Source of the DNA: Chamaecrista fasciculata
Lineage: Eukaryota > Streptophyta > Magnoliopsida > Fabales > Fabaceae
Assembly (NCBI GenBank): GCA_003254925.1
Contig: QANZ01017862.1
Coordinates: forward strand, 51,177-115,176
DNA length: 64,000 nucleotides
Reading direction: 5' to 3'
Position 1 is the stretch's first letter. Every line of letters begins with the position of its first letter. Positions 24,706-36,056 of the stretch are shown here, one piece after another. The notes beneath the pieces are model-generated. The model ran no database searches and had not been told where the DNA came from. It saw nothing but the letters and a program-made list of their open reading frames with translations. The position numbers and the translations under genes are program-made.

Positions 24706-26691
24706 TCAGGGCTTTATCTCAATTAAACTACGACCAATCTCCCATTTCATCTTTCTTGCTAGAGCCACCTCTCTGATTTGCAGAGATGTATCAAAATCCC
24801 CCATCTCAGAATAAAAATTTGAAGCTTGTAACCACACTGCCGGATCATCTGGGTCTAGTTCCACTATGATATTTGCTATTTCTCTTCCAATCACTTCATT
24901 CTTGTGCACCCTGCAACTTCTTAGCAATGAGCACCACATAACACAATCGCCTTTTCCAGGTGAACTTTGCAGCAAATCTGTGGCTTCGTGTAGCAATCCG
25001 GCACGGCATAAGAGATCCACCATACATGATAAATGCTGGCGATCTGGGAGAACCCCATAAAGAGATTCCATCGAATCAAACACCAATCTTCCTTCATCAA
25101 CAAGTCCTGAATGATTACACCCTGCTAACACACACAGTAAGGTAACTTTATCTGGTTTTAGACCTTTCTTAACCATGACATGAAGCAATTCAAGGCCTTC
25201 TCTTCCCATCCCATTTCTGGCAAACGCATTTATCATGGATGTGAAACAAATGGCATTTGGTGAATGAAGGGTTTCGAATACATGACGAGAAAGTTCAACA
25301 TGGCCACATCTTGAATATGCATCAATTAGGGAACATGAAACCGCAATTTCTTCTTGGAATCCTGATTTTAAAGCTAAACAATGCAGTGACTGGCAGCTGG
25401 AAAAGTTTGCTGAAGCAGATACTGACAATGCTTTTAGTGTGGTGGAGAATGTTACTTCATCTAGCCCAATACCTTCATCCAGCATTAAACCAAACAAATC
25501 CACCACATCTTCTGTGGCATTACAATGAGACAAAGAGGTCATTAATGAATTACAACAATGCAAAGTTTTCTCAGGAAGGTTTTCAAATATGGCTACTGAA
25601 CTGTCAATGTCACCAGATTTCCCATACATATCAATCAAAGCAGATTGAACATGAACGCTTTCTTTATCAAAACCCAGTTTTAGAACATAACAGTGAATTT
25701 GTTTCCCTAGAATAATATTTTTGTTCCTACTGGAGAAATTCAAAAACCCCACAAAAGAACGAATGGATGGCCTCTGCCCCCATAGTTGCATAGCTGCAAA
25801 TAATTTCAGAGCATCAGAGAACAAATCGCTGTCTATATAAACAGAAACCAAGGAGTTCCACGAAATCACCTCCTCAATTGGAATAGCTTCAAATGATTTC
25901 CTTGCATCAATTAAGCACCCACATGCAGAGTAAAAATCAACCAAAGCATTAGCAACGTAAATGTTCGATTCCTCCAACCCATGCTTCATAATACGGCTTT
26001 GAATCTTCTTTCCTTTGTATAACAATCTCAAACTACTACATCCCCTAAGTATATAACAAAATGTAAGCCCATTTGGCTCAACTCCTTCCAATTCCATTTT
26101 CATCTGAAATCTAAGCATCTCTTCCACTAGACCCAATTCAGATAACCCACGTAATACCACATTCCATATCGCCAAATTTCGTTGAGGCAATTCATCAAAC
26201 AGTTTAAGAGCAACCACATAAAGTCCCATTCGCATGTAAAAATCAACAAGCGCACCGCCAACAAACACATTGAAATTGAATCCAAGCTTGATTACCCTAC
26301 AATGTACCTGAACGCCTTCTGTATAAAACAAAGAATCGCTACAAACTCCTATCACAGAGGAAAACGTCGAAGCAGTCTCTCTCATTCCCAGAAACCCAAT
26401 TTCAGAGTAAAAATGAAGAGCATCATCGGGTCGCCCATATCGGCTATGCCCAGAAATTAGCAAGTTGTAAGTAACAACGTCACGTAATGGCATTGTATTG
26501 AACACTGTGATAGCTTTATCTAGATTCTTCGATTTGACCAGAGAATCGATTTCGCGGTTCTTCAAGTACACCATGTAGTCATTGCTATTGCAACCCAAAA
26601 GCATGTGATTGGATGTTGTCATGGCTCGGATTAAGCATAGGATTCTAGCTTTTTGCGCGACCCATGAGATTTTCGCGGTTATAATGGTCAT
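24706..26691 (-). CDS. PLS-class pentatricopeptide repeat protein, E-type, 661 aa, intronless
   Basis: Family function: sequence-specific RNA binding in mitochondria or plastids, usually for editing, splicing or stability. The protein is a chain of PPR units of P, L and S type from about residue 35 to 560, shown by recurrent cores such as DVVTYNLLISGHSRYGRPDD, VFVGGALVDFYMRMG and HVQSALIDMYGKSGD. An E-like region covers about 565-661. There is no DYW domain, so if it edits RNA it would need a DYW partner. The start is firm: a TAG codon lies in frame directly before the ATG at 26691. The first 30 residues are basic and poor in acids, fitting an organelle presequence. Lack of introns is usual for this family. 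The RNA target cannot be read by eye. Confidence 0.93.
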   Translation of the reverse strand: MTIITAKISWVAQKARILCLIRAMTTSNHMLLGCNSNDYMVYLKNREIDSLVKSKNLDKAITVFNTMPLRDVVTYNLLISGHSRYGRPDDALHFYSEIGFLGMRETASTFSSVIGVCSDSLFYTEGVQVHCRVIKLGFNFNVFVGGALVDFYMRMGLYVVALKLFDELPQRNLAIWNVVLRGLSELGLVEEMLRFQMKMELEGVEPNGLTFCYILRGCSSLRLLYKGKKIQSRIMKHGLEESNIYVANALVDFYSACGCLIDARKSFEAIPIEEVISWNSLVSVYIDSDLFSDALKLFAAMQLWGQRPSIRSFVGFLNFSSRNKNIILGKQIHCYVLKLGFDKESVHVQSALIDMYGKSGDIDSSVAIFENLPEKTLHCCNSLMTSLSHCNATEDVVDLFGLMLDEGIGLDEVTFSTTLKALSVSASANFSSCQSLHCLALKSGFQEEIAVSCSLIDAYSRCGHVELSRHVFETLHSPNAICFTSMINAFARNGMGREGLELLHVMVKKGLKPDKVTLLCVLAGCNHSGLVDEGRLVFDSMESLYGVLPDRQHLSCMVDLLCRAGLLHEATDLLQSSPGKGDCVMWCSLLRSCRVHKNEVIGREIANIIVELDPDDPAVWLQASNFYSEMGDFDTSLQIREVALARKMKWEIGRSLIEIKP

Positions 26692-26929
26692 CTAGGAATG
26701 AAACTCGAACAAATTTGAAAAACGGTGAACTTTTATAATCAGATTTTAAATATTGATTATTGAGATGCGCTTAGTATTTGACAAAGCAAAAGTTTGATCA
26801 ATAAAGCATAAAAAAAAGATCGAGTTGCCGAGTGGTCCATACTATAAGTTATAACTTGGATAGATAGTCATTTTCTTCCGGGCTCAGATTTATTTTACGC
26901 TTAAAGGCGTTTCGTCCTAAAGTCTAAAC

Positions 26930-28747
26930 GTATATGTACGTCATAATATGTATTTTGGTCTTTATATTTTAAAATATTTAAATTAGTCTTAAATATTGGT
27001 AAAATATTTTATTTTGATCCCAAACTATTGAATACGGATCGTTTTAAGTTCAAACGTAACGAGTTTAGAGTTACTTATTGTAGTCAAAGAGTACTTTCTC
27101 TATCTAATTGGAGTCGTCAACAAACGAGGTCAAATCGATCTTAAAAGTAGACTGCTCGTTTTATGGTCAAATAAGCAAAGTTCATTATATCTCTCTCATT
27201 TTCAAATTCGAATGTGATGAATTTATCTGAAGATGACTTCATACGTTATGGGTACTAACAGTACTTTTGCTATAAATATATATGGTTATACCTTCATTTT
27301 AATCCTCAAACTATGAGGTAAGTTTCATTTTGGTCTTAAAATTATTTATTCTATTTTGGTCCTCAAACTTTTACATTTGTTTCATTTTGGTCTTCAATAT
27401 TTGATTTTGTCTTATTTATGCCATTATTTAAAAACTTGGATAATGGAGATAGATCATTTCTCTCTCATATAGGTTATAATAAGTGAGTTTACAAAGAGCA
27501 AAAGAAAATTAAGTGTCGTAGGGTGTAGCCGTCACGACATCGACATTCAAGGGCGGTGCTATGATACGGGCTTGGGTAATGTAAGAGGCCTAAGTCCCGC
27601 ATCGAGTAGAATGTGATGCTCGGCTTAGCTGTTAATATTTTAGTTTTGACTGTTAACGTTTGATATGTAATTTTCTATTTCAGCTCTTGTAAACGTCATG
27701 TTTTATAAAACACATTTTGTATTATTCTTTCAATCAGTAATATTCATTTTTAAATTTCAAATTTGTCACAACTCAATAGATATTACTATTTTTAAATAGT
27801 TCTAAATTTCTATATAAAATAATTTTTGTTTCAGCTCTTGTAAGTAAAAATAATATTTTACTTACCTTTAATGTTGTAGAACACACTTTTGAATAACTGA
27901 CTGATTTCGATGATCAACTTCCAAATATGATAAAGTAATGCGCTAAAGGCCATTGGAAGAAAATTTACCATAAAGATGTGATAATCATGACTTTTCATAT
28001 GTGTTAACTTCACGTCACTTGAATCCACACATCTAGACAAATTTGAAGAATACGGGCATTTTTAAACCTTTGACCCACTCACAAATAGCTTTTGGCTTTT
28101 GGCTTCAATGTCAAAGTGTAATTAGCTTTTGGCTTCACAACTTCCCATTTTTCCGTGCTCGCAACTCTAATTCTTTTCGCTTACAATACTCCTTTAAATC
28201 CTGTCTTGCTTTTATGTTGTCTTTGGTCTCTTCCCTTTGACATCCATAACGATATTAAATATGTTATCAAACACATTTTTTTTCTATGTGCATCACATCT
28301 AAATTATGATGAATCAATTGATGTTTCCAATATGGAAGCTCCCAAAATATGCTCTGTTTCGTCCAGTTGTGATATTCTCCATATCCTTCAAATCTATAAA
28401 TACCATGCTCAGCTACTTTAAGAAGATTACAAACCCATGATGACAAAATTTCTCCATTGAACCTCGGAGGTGGATGATCTCTTTCAACTCTGTTTTTCTT
28501 GAAAGCATATTTATTTCTCGTTTTAATAAAATTTATCTGAAAAAATCTGGTACAAATTCTCTTAACAAGTCTTTTGAAATTAAAATGAGAAACGAGAAAA
28601 ATATGACCAAATTCAATAGTTTGGGACTAATTAAAATGAAACAACTTACCAATATTTAAGACCAAAATAAAATATTTTGCTAATATTTTGAACCAATTTG
28701 AATATTTTGAAATATAAAGGACTAAGATGAACATTAAGACATACATA
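26930..28747. mobile_element. Element with ~130-base terminal inverted repeats enclosing CACTA sequence
   Basis: Left arm about 26930-27060 and right arm about 28600-28747 are inverted copies (for example tatgtacgtcataat against tatgtatgtcttaat, and aaaatattttattttg in both). Inside lies a CACTA transposase remnant. No target duplication is clear. Either a Mutator-like carrier or a CACTA piece between two halves of a MITE. Confidence 0.55.
27858..28460 (-). pseudogene. CACTA (En/Spm) transposase remnant: TNP2 and DUF4218 pieces
   Basis: On the minus strand, frames near 28260-28365 read ELPYWKHQLIHHNLDVMHIE, a TNP2 hallmark, followed by a VMDVKGK-like piece. After stops and frameshifts, 27858-28000 reads SHDYHIFMVNFLPMAFSALL, a DUF4218 hallmark. 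The order is right for a CACTA element. The reading frame is broken several times, so it cannot make an active transposase. Confidence 0.75.
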
Positions 28748-29036
28748 GTTCTCAATTCCTAATAATTAATAAACATATGGAATCTAATTTGAGTGATTTA
28801 AAAACATTTACTTTTATTTTTTTAATTAATTAAAAATTAAAAGAGACGAAAGATATAAACATTTTGAACGGAGAGCAATTAAAATGAGACATTTTATAGG
28901 AAAAGGACGAAAATAGACAGAAAATGAAAATGAGAAAATAAAAAATTGCTTCTTGTACGTGAGACAAACGGTGTACTTTTGAAGGTTAATATAACCTTGT
29001 TTGACCAGGACTTCAACTACACAAGATGATTTGGCG

Positions 29037-29465
29037 AAGGCAAAAGTTCCGGTGGTATTCGAAAATTATGGGGTAAATGTCATTTATACCATTAAGTTTG
29101 ATATTTAACTTAATTATACTCTAAGACTTAACATTGATTAAATTATTAACAAAAAAAATATTGACATCATATTTACGTCAAAAATTTTAAAGACATAATT
29201 GATAAAAAATGTGAAAGTTTAGAAGTACAACTAATATGAATATGAAAGTTTTGAAATACAATTGATATTAAAATAAAGTAGGAAAAAGTCACTTATCATG
29301 TTACTATGATATCAGCATTTTCTATTAACAATTTTGACGGTGTTAGGCCTTGAGGTACAATTGACTTAAATATAAAAATTTAAAAGTATAATTGACCACA
29401 AAAAAATTTGGAGATACAATTTACACTTACTCCTTAGTTTGGAGGTATGAGAAGTACTTTTACCT
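29037..29465. mobile_element. MITE family B copy
   Basis: Ends aaggcaaaagt and acttttaccttc with decayed inverted arms of 'agtacaattgac' words. Confidence 0.5.
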
Positions 29466-29920
29466 TCATTGAAGTTTGAAAGTAACATTTAGCTCAACAC
29501 TCAGTGTTTTCAAACTTGGAACGTGAGATACAGTCGTTGAGACCAAGAAGTGAAACTTTTGAAAACTTAGAGGACCAAAATTGTAACGAAAAAAATAAAG
29601 GGCTGGATTGCAACTTACCCAAAGAATAAGAGACCAAAACTACACTTTAGCCATTTACATATTACTTCTATAGATAAATGTTGTAATTTGTAAAGTTTTT
29701 ATCAAAATTTATAGATATATATATATCGTATTGTGTCATATAATTTTAAGTATTTAACTTATTTGTATGTAGGTACTCATATTGTGTCTTTTATCCGTGT
29801 CAATAATATTCGTGCTTCATAACTAAAAGGTGTCTAGAAGTCATTGTGAGGTAACTTTTGAGAATTTTAATTACATTCATGAATGCACTTAGATTTAATG
29901 TGATAGAGATTACTAATTTA

Positions 29921-29949
29921 CTAGGTTTTGACCCGTGCGGTGCACGGGT
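29921..29949 (-). repeat. Helitron 3' terminus (hairpin plus CTAG)
   Basis: Stem acccgtgc (29931-29938) and gcacgggt (29942-29949) around a 3-base loop. On the minus strand it is followed after a short spacer by CTAG and then T, the classic plant Helitron end at an A/T target. Confidence 0.8.
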
Positions 29950-30418
29950 GGTTGTGTTACAAAAATATGTTACAGATGATCTATTTGTTTCAGTCAATTT
30001 AATAATAAGAACACTTTAAATTGAACGTTTATATGTTCCAAGTTGTTGATCGTGCATGTCATCAAATCATACCTATTGTATATTCCAAGCAATTTTTATT
30101 ATACCTTTCTCACGTAGAGCGTATATATAATTGAAAAAGAATAAAAAAGAAATAAGTTATAGTGCTCGCTATGACGTTGTTAAGATAATTGCTAATAAAA
30201 CAATACCATTTGCCGTCAATTATATCTATGGCAGGGTACCCGGTAGTTTTGTCATTAAATATATAGTATTAGTGACAAATTCATTAATAACAATATATAA
30301 GGACCATTATCTAGATGTATAATAGAATAACTCATCTAACATTTGGAATACCTCTTTGTACACAACATTCTCAGTTTTTTCGTTGTCTTCATGCTTCGAT
30401 GAATTTGCAATTAGTATT

Positions 30419-31790
30419 TGTTGGGAAATCACAGAGGGAGCGCAGCGGAAGAAAATTAAAATTTTGGACTAAAACGCAAATAAAACTAAAAGCTAACTCT
30501 GTGATTCCTTTCAGGATCCACTAACTATGTTTATACTAAGTAAGAAAAAGATGTTTACCTAGTTTTGATCGGTGACTTATCGTGTTTGCGAATTTGAGAA
30601 GTCCACAGAGTGTCCTTCCTCTACCAGTAATCCACACGAGCAGTTTGGCAGATGCCTAGGTGCTAGCCTCCTTCACTTCTTCCCAAGTGAAAACGGGAAC
30701 TATATCTATGATTCTTGAATAATCAAGAAGTGTTCTTGATTATCAAGATTGATTGGGCTTAGGCGAATTTCCACTCTCTATAGATGCTCTAGGCGAAATT
30801 CTTGGTCTNNNNNNNNNNNNNNNNNNNNNNNNNNNNNNNNNNNNNNNNNNNNNNNNNNNNNNNNNNNNNNNNNNNNNNNNNNNNNNNNNNNNNNNNNNNN
30901 NNNNNNNNNNNNNNNNNNNNNNNNNNNNNNNNNNNNNNNNNNNNNNNNNNNNNNNNNNNNNNNNNNNNNNNNNNNNNNNNNNNNNNNNNNNNNNNNNNNN
31001 NNNNNNNNNNNNNNNNNNNNNNNNNNNNNNNNNNNNNNNNNNNNNNNNNNNNNNNNNNNNNNNNNNNNNNNNNNNNNNNNNNNNNNNNNNNNNNNNNNNN
31101 NNNNNNNNNNNNNNNNNNNNNNNNNNNNNNNNNNNNNNNNNNNNNNNNNNNNNNNNNNNNNNNNNNNNNNNNNNNNNNNNNNNNNNNNNNNNNNNNNNNN
31201 NNNNNNNNNNNNNNNNNNNNNNNNNNNNNNNNNNNNNNNNNNNNNNNNNNNNNNNNNNNNNNNNNNNNNNNNNNNNNNNNNNNNNNNNNNNNNNNNNNNN
31301 NNNNNNNNNNNNNNNNNNNNNNNNNNNNNNNNNNNNNNNNNNNNNNNNNNNNNNNNNNNNNNNNNNNNNNNNNNNNNNNNNNNNNNNNNNNNNNNNNNNN
31401 NNNNNNNNNNNNNNNNNNNNNNNNNNNNNNNNNNNNNNNNNNNNNNNNNNNNNNNNNNNNNNNNNNNNNNNNNNNNNNNNNNNNNNNNNNNNNNNNNNNN
31501 NNNNNNNNNNNNNNNNNNNNNNNNNNNNNNNNNNNNGCACCATGGCTCTCGAGAAGCATCTAGTGCATGTATCTCTATACACCGAGGTCATGCTGGTCTT
31601 AGTTCATTTACGTTCCCACGTGAATGATCGACCAGGGACAGTTTTAGATTAATTATCTTATTAATCAATCAAGGACGCTATCATAGTAAACACGCTAATA
31701 ATATGATAACAACATAATTTATCTCTATAAATTAATCAAAAATATATATGTTCAAATAACACATAAATAAATGATTGGCCCTAGGGCACA
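30419..31790. mobile_element. Copia-type LTR (or gap-shortened element) inserted in the Helitron
   Basis: Begins TGTTGGGAAATCACAG, followed by a 'gcagcggaag' word typical of a common plant Copia LTR class. It ends near gattggccctagggcaca. The inner part is an assembly gap (30809-31536), so solo LTR and full element cannot be told apart. No matching 5-base target duplication was seen. Confidence 0.5.
30809..31536. other. Assembly gap (728 N)
   Basis: Unknown sequence inside the LTR-like segment. Confidence 1.
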
Positions 31791-32740
31791 ATCTCCATCA
31801 GTATTTTTATGCCTTCTCTGGAACGAACTCTGGAAAGTGCAACGTATAGTTGACCATGAGTGAACACTGGTTTTGGAAGATATAATCCAACGTTTGGAAA
31901 TGATTGACCTTGACTCTTGTTTATTGTCATTGCAAATGATATTGTCAACGGAACTTGATGACGTTGATATTTTAGCGAAATCTTCAAATTAGACGGAGTA
32001 ATCAGCATCTTTGTGATAAGAATTTTCTGTCCCGCCAACCAACCAGCTAATGGGATATGGAACTCTAGATAATGTAACATATAATTGACCATGAGTGAAC
32101 ATTGGTTGTAGTAGATACAGACCAACTATTGATAATGGTTAGCCTTGGCTTTTGTTGATGGTCATCGCAAAGGACAAAGTCAAAGGAAATTGACAACGTA
32201 GAAATTTGAAAGGAATCTTATAATGGGAAGGATTAATCAAGATTCGTTCAGTTAGAATTTTTTTCCTTGCAGATCTTCCAGCTAAAGGGATAGCTTTATG
32301 TTTATCAAGTTTGGAAACAATCAATCTAATTCCATTATAGAGGCCTAAAGATTTGTCAATGTTTCTAAGTAGAATGACATATGATTCAACTTTAAGTCTA
32401 ATTCTATGATAAGGTGGCCCAGACCCTTTGATGGAATTAAATATTTCAGTGATGTATAATTCAGCCAACATTTCAAAATTGTCCTCGTGTATGCATATAC
32501 TATCAGAGCTCAAATATATCTTATCTTCACCTAGAAGTTGTCCAATCAACATTTTCATTTACCTTGTGGACATCATCAAGCCTGGGAGCAAGAATAGCTT
32601 TATCTCTAAAATATTTATCATCTTGATATTTTTCTAGAAGATCACCAAATATATATAACGCCAATAATAGATTGGATAGGGTCATTGGAATTGTGAACCA
32701 ACATAAATAAATTACAAAGTATATCATATGCAACTATCTT
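31791..32740 (-). pseudogene. Helitron PIF1-like helicase C-terminal fragments, partly duplicated
   Basis: The piece at 32080-32740 holds KYFRDKAILAP followed by LDDV-type motifs and FAMTINKSQG. The piece at 31791-32075 repeats the last part, from the LAG..KILIT segment through FAMTINKSQGQSFPNVGLYL to FTHGQLYVALSRVRSREG. So about 270 bases of the helicase C-terminus occur twice in tandem, diverged. Frameshifts near 32680 and at the junction break both. The Rep domain and helicase N-terminus are absent. Confidence 0.8.
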
Positions 32741-35140
32741 AGTGTTATCTCTGTGTGAGAAACCCTTTGTGGGATTTTAGTCTTTGTGACATTCACTTTG
32801 AGTGAACCTATCTCTTTGTGAGAAAACCCCTTCTATACTTCTTGATAAACTATCTAATTTGTTTGTATACCTCCTAATGATAATACGTTGCCTACCCTCG
32901 GTTGTTGTGAAACCCTAGTGGTGATCCGTGAGTGGTTGCACTGTAAGAGGAGTTGTTGTGAGCAACCTTATTGTTACCCGTGAGGAACTTGTTAGTTTGG
33001 GAAACTGTAAAAGTGATACTTGTGAAACCTTAGGGTGATCCGTGAGTGGTTGAGTGCCAATTGTATTTTGGTTAGTTTTCCCAGCAATAATATAAAATCC
33101 CTTACTTTGTGTTTGGGGACTGGACGTAGACTTAAGAGAAAATCCTTTGTTGAGAACTAGTATCTTATTCTGAACCAATATAAATTTGTTGTGTTGTTTT
33201 TCCTTATCTTAACTCCTTTATATTCCGCATTTATCGTTTACGAGTTAAGGAACTGTTTTCTTTCACGAGCAATTTTGTTAAGAAGCCTTTTTATTAAAAG
33301 GAACTGTTTTCTCTGAGAAACTGTTATTCAGTAGATAAACTGTTTTCGCTAAGGAACTGTGTTCAAGAAAGAAACTGTTTTAAGGAATTGTTCTAAGGAA
33401 TTTATATTAGAGGAACTGTTTTAAGGAACTGTGTTAAAACTTGTTTTTATCTTAGAAAAAGTTTTAATTTCCGATTCACCCCCTCTTAGTATATTTTCCT
33501 TGTGCATTCTAATTGACAAGTGGTTTTAGAGCAGTGTCTCTCTATATATATCTTATTTGGTGTAACAGCCTTGAGAAAAGATCCTGAATCAAGATGCAGA
33601 ACAACGACAACAATGTCGGATCGTCCTCTATGCACAAACCTCCTTATTTCAATGGGACTGACTATACCTACTAGAAAAACGTATGACGATCTTTACTGAA
33701 TCCATTAATCCTCAAATCTGGCGGATTATCAAGAATGGTCCTATAGAGATTACAAAAATGGAGAACGATAAGACTGTTGAGAAGCTTATTGAAGAATGGG
33801 ATGACAATGACAACAACATGTATGCACTCAATAGTAAAGCTATTAACTGTATTAATTGTGTTGTGAGTGCAGATGAATTCAAGAACTTATCAAGATGTGA
33901 AACTGCTAAAGAAATGTGGGACAAACTCCAAGTTACATTTGAAGGAACAACCAAGCTGAGGAAGTCTCGAATTGATTCACTCATGAAAGAATATGAGAAC
34001 TTCCAGATGAATGAAACCAAGAAGATTGATGAGATGTTCAAGAGATTTGGAAAAATCATCAATGATCCGGATTCCTTAGGAGAACGTCTTGAGCAAAAGA
34101 AACCGGTCAGGAAAGTTGTGAGCTGTTTATCCTCTTTTTGGGAAATCAAAGTGACAGCTCTCCATGAAAGCCGAAAATTGGAGATAGTGACCATAGATGA
34201 TCTCAGAGGAAATTTTCTTACATATGAGTCAACATTCCTAGCTGAGAAAGTGCAGAACCTCAAGAAGAGTAAAGGGATTGCCCTCAAAGCTATTGAAAGC
34301 AACATTCCTTTCCTGGTTACTAAGCAAGTCTGGGTTCCTAAGGGATCCTTGAAAGGAACTAATGCCATGAGGAACCAAGGTTGGGTACCTGAACAATTTC
34401 TATTTTTTTTTGTAGGTGTGCCTGGGGACCAGTACAAGGAAGGACAAGTGGTTCCTGGACTCAGGGTGCTCAAGACACATGACATGGAACCTGAAGAACT
34501 TCCAGTCCACTACCATGAAGGACTTAGGAAACGTGACTTTTGGTGACAACAAGAAAGGAAAGATTGTTGGTATTGGTAAAGTGCATTTATCATCTACTTT
34601 ATCAATTGATGATGTATATCTTGTTGATGGTCTTAGCATAACTTGCTCAGCATAAGTCAATTGTGTGACAAGGGACATAAGGTTATGTTCAATGCAACCA
34701 AATGAACTATCTTTGAGAAAGGAAGTGACATGACCTTATTTGAAGGAAGCAGAAAGGAAAATATTTACATCATATCCTCTGCTGAAGCAAATCTCTTCTC
34801 ACATCATTGCCTATCCTGTACAACTGATCATACATGGCTATAGTACAGAAGATTGGGACACGCTGGCATGGGAAAGATTTCTAAGCTGTCAAAGGGAAAC
34901 TTGGTGAATGGCTTGCCCAAACTGAATTATGTAAGAGATCATGTTTGTGAAGCTTGTCAACATGGGAAGCAGATAAAGAGTTCCTTTAAGCCCAAGGAAC
35001 ATGTATCAACATCAAGACCTCTACAACTCATACACATGGACCTCTTCGGACCAATGAGAACTAAAAGCATTGGTGGCAAATCATATAGCTTCGTGCTTGT
35101 AGACGATTACTCGAGGTATACATGAGTTTATTTCCTAGTT
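32740..35140 (+). mobile_element. Truncated Copia retrotransposon (5' LTR, gag, protease, partial integrase)
   Basis: An LTR-like leader (about 32745-33515) is followed by a primer-binding-site relative tggttttagagc (33521-33532; the usual form is tggtatcagagc), then gag, protease and the start of integrase. Reverse transcriptase, RNase H and the 3' LTR are missing. The left LTR boundary is uncertain. Confidence 0.75.
33594..35125 (+). pseudogene. Copia gag-pol remnant
   Basis: The ATG at 33594 starts a gag frame that meets TAG at 33672-33674, where the family usually has Trp, and shifts frame before 33683. Gag (UBN2-like) is then open from 33683 to about 34300, with LSRCETAKEMWDKLQVTFEG. 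The region that should hold the zinc knuckle (CX2CX4HX4C) is absent. A further shift leads to the protease motif WFLDSGCSRHM (from about 34443). The integrase zinc-binding part follows (34853-35000) and the core starts with LIHMDLFGPM, ending at 35125. Not functional. Confidence 0.85.
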
Positions 35141-35230
35141 AACATTTGACTTCTTCGGACCAATATATACATATACATATATATACTGAAATAGTAGAAT
35201 ATATTCAAGAAATAAAAATTAATCTTCCCT

Positions 35231-35540
35231 CATGCCTCCTATATATCTTTACTACTTAAAAATGTGGGATAGTGTCAACTTTTTTTCCTAAAATAACCTT
35301 TGCCAATTATTCTAATTACACTATCCTTCACTTCAATCTTTATCTTACCATATGCTTACAAACTTCGTATGCCTAAAATACCCCATTTCTTTGAATTTCT
35401 CTCCTCCATCATTACCCTCCACCAATAAATGAAATCCCCACTTTAATTATGATTATAATAATCCACGTTTTGCTCTTCTCAATCTTTTAACTTTCAAATT
35501 TCCAATCATGCGTTGCTCCCCTTATTTCTTTATCTTTAAA
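35231..35540 (+). repeat. Possible Helitron 5' terminus
   Basis: The run tctttactacttaaaaatg followed by tgggatagtgtcaac resembles plant Helitron 5' ends. No matching hairpin/CTRR end was found downstream on this strand, so the call is tentative. Confidence 0.3.
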
Positions 35541-36055
35541 AAAAGGGTAAATTACAATTTAGGGTCCTGTGGTTTGGCCCCGTTTCAGAGAGGGTACATG
35601 TGGTTTGAAAAGTTTCAAATTGGGGCCTGCGGTTTACGCCGTTTGCAAAGTGGGGTCTAGGTGCTTTTCTCTGTTAAAAATAACGGTGCACGTGATAATC
35701 ACGTGCACCCTAAACCTGACTTCTGTTTTTTTTTTTGGATCCTGCTCAAATCCTAATTTGCCTTCACCCACACAAGACCACAGGACCCTAAGAGGATCTC
35801 TCCACCCACACAAGCTTAAACTTTTTCAATTCAGCTAAACAAATTTCAATATCTCTGAGAAAGAGAGAAATAAGAGGATCGATTTCGAGACTCGATCGCG
35901 CAGAAATTGAAGATGATCGTATCGTCGTGTTGTTTCAATAAAATCCTTCGAGATCGATGTTTCTTTTTTTTTTCTTTTCTTTCTGCAGATCGATTCAAAC
36001 CTTGACGATCTTCGCGGCTTTGACCACCGGATTTTCCCTAGCGATCGCTTCGCGT
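35541..36055 (+). mobile_element. Inverted-repeat arm followed by a possible captured gene start
   Basis: 35541-35700 is a 'gggtaaattacaatttaggg' type MITE/Mutator arm with a small hairpin (cacgtgataatcacgtg). 35740-36055 is GC-richer and looks like a leader with a start at about 35912 (MIVSSCCFNK...) and an intron-like T-rich tract with ctgcag at about 35985. It stops at the single N at 36056. The right arm is absent. Confidence 0.35.
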
Positions 36056-36056
36056 N
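36056..36056. other. Single ambiguous base at a composition break
   Basis: GC-rich captured-looking sequence changes to AT-rich sequence exactly here. A contig join is possible. Confidence 0.6.

Larger units (their letters stand above)
29921..32740 (-). mobile_element. Helitron remnant with intact 3' terminus, interrupted by an LTR
   Basis: Read on the minus strand, helicase pieces (32740-31791) precede a typical Helitron 3' end: an 8-base hairpin followed by CTAG at 29924-29921, then T. The two parts are separated by an LTR-like insertion (about 30419-31790) containing an assembly gap. The 5' end was not found and may have been lost where the Copia element begins near 32740. Confidence 0.7.

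Noticed and set aside
24866..26460. Plus-strand open frames over the PPR gene
   Set aside because: Antisense shadows of a long minus-strand gene with clear repeat motifs.
26820..26905. tRNA-like stretch with gttgccgagtgg
   Set aside because: Resembles a box A of a Ser/Leu tRNA, but no acceptor stem, no good box B and no cloverleaf.
27593..27604. USE-like motif agtcccgcatcg
   Set aside because: No TATA box at either snRNA spacing and no RNA sequence after it.
30743..31652. Open frames of about 250-300 codons on both strands
   Set aside because: Produced by the 728-base N gap; not evidence of coding.
33712..34485. 257-codon minus-strand frame
   Set aside because: Exact shadow of the Copia gag frame on the plus strand, which has the family motifs.
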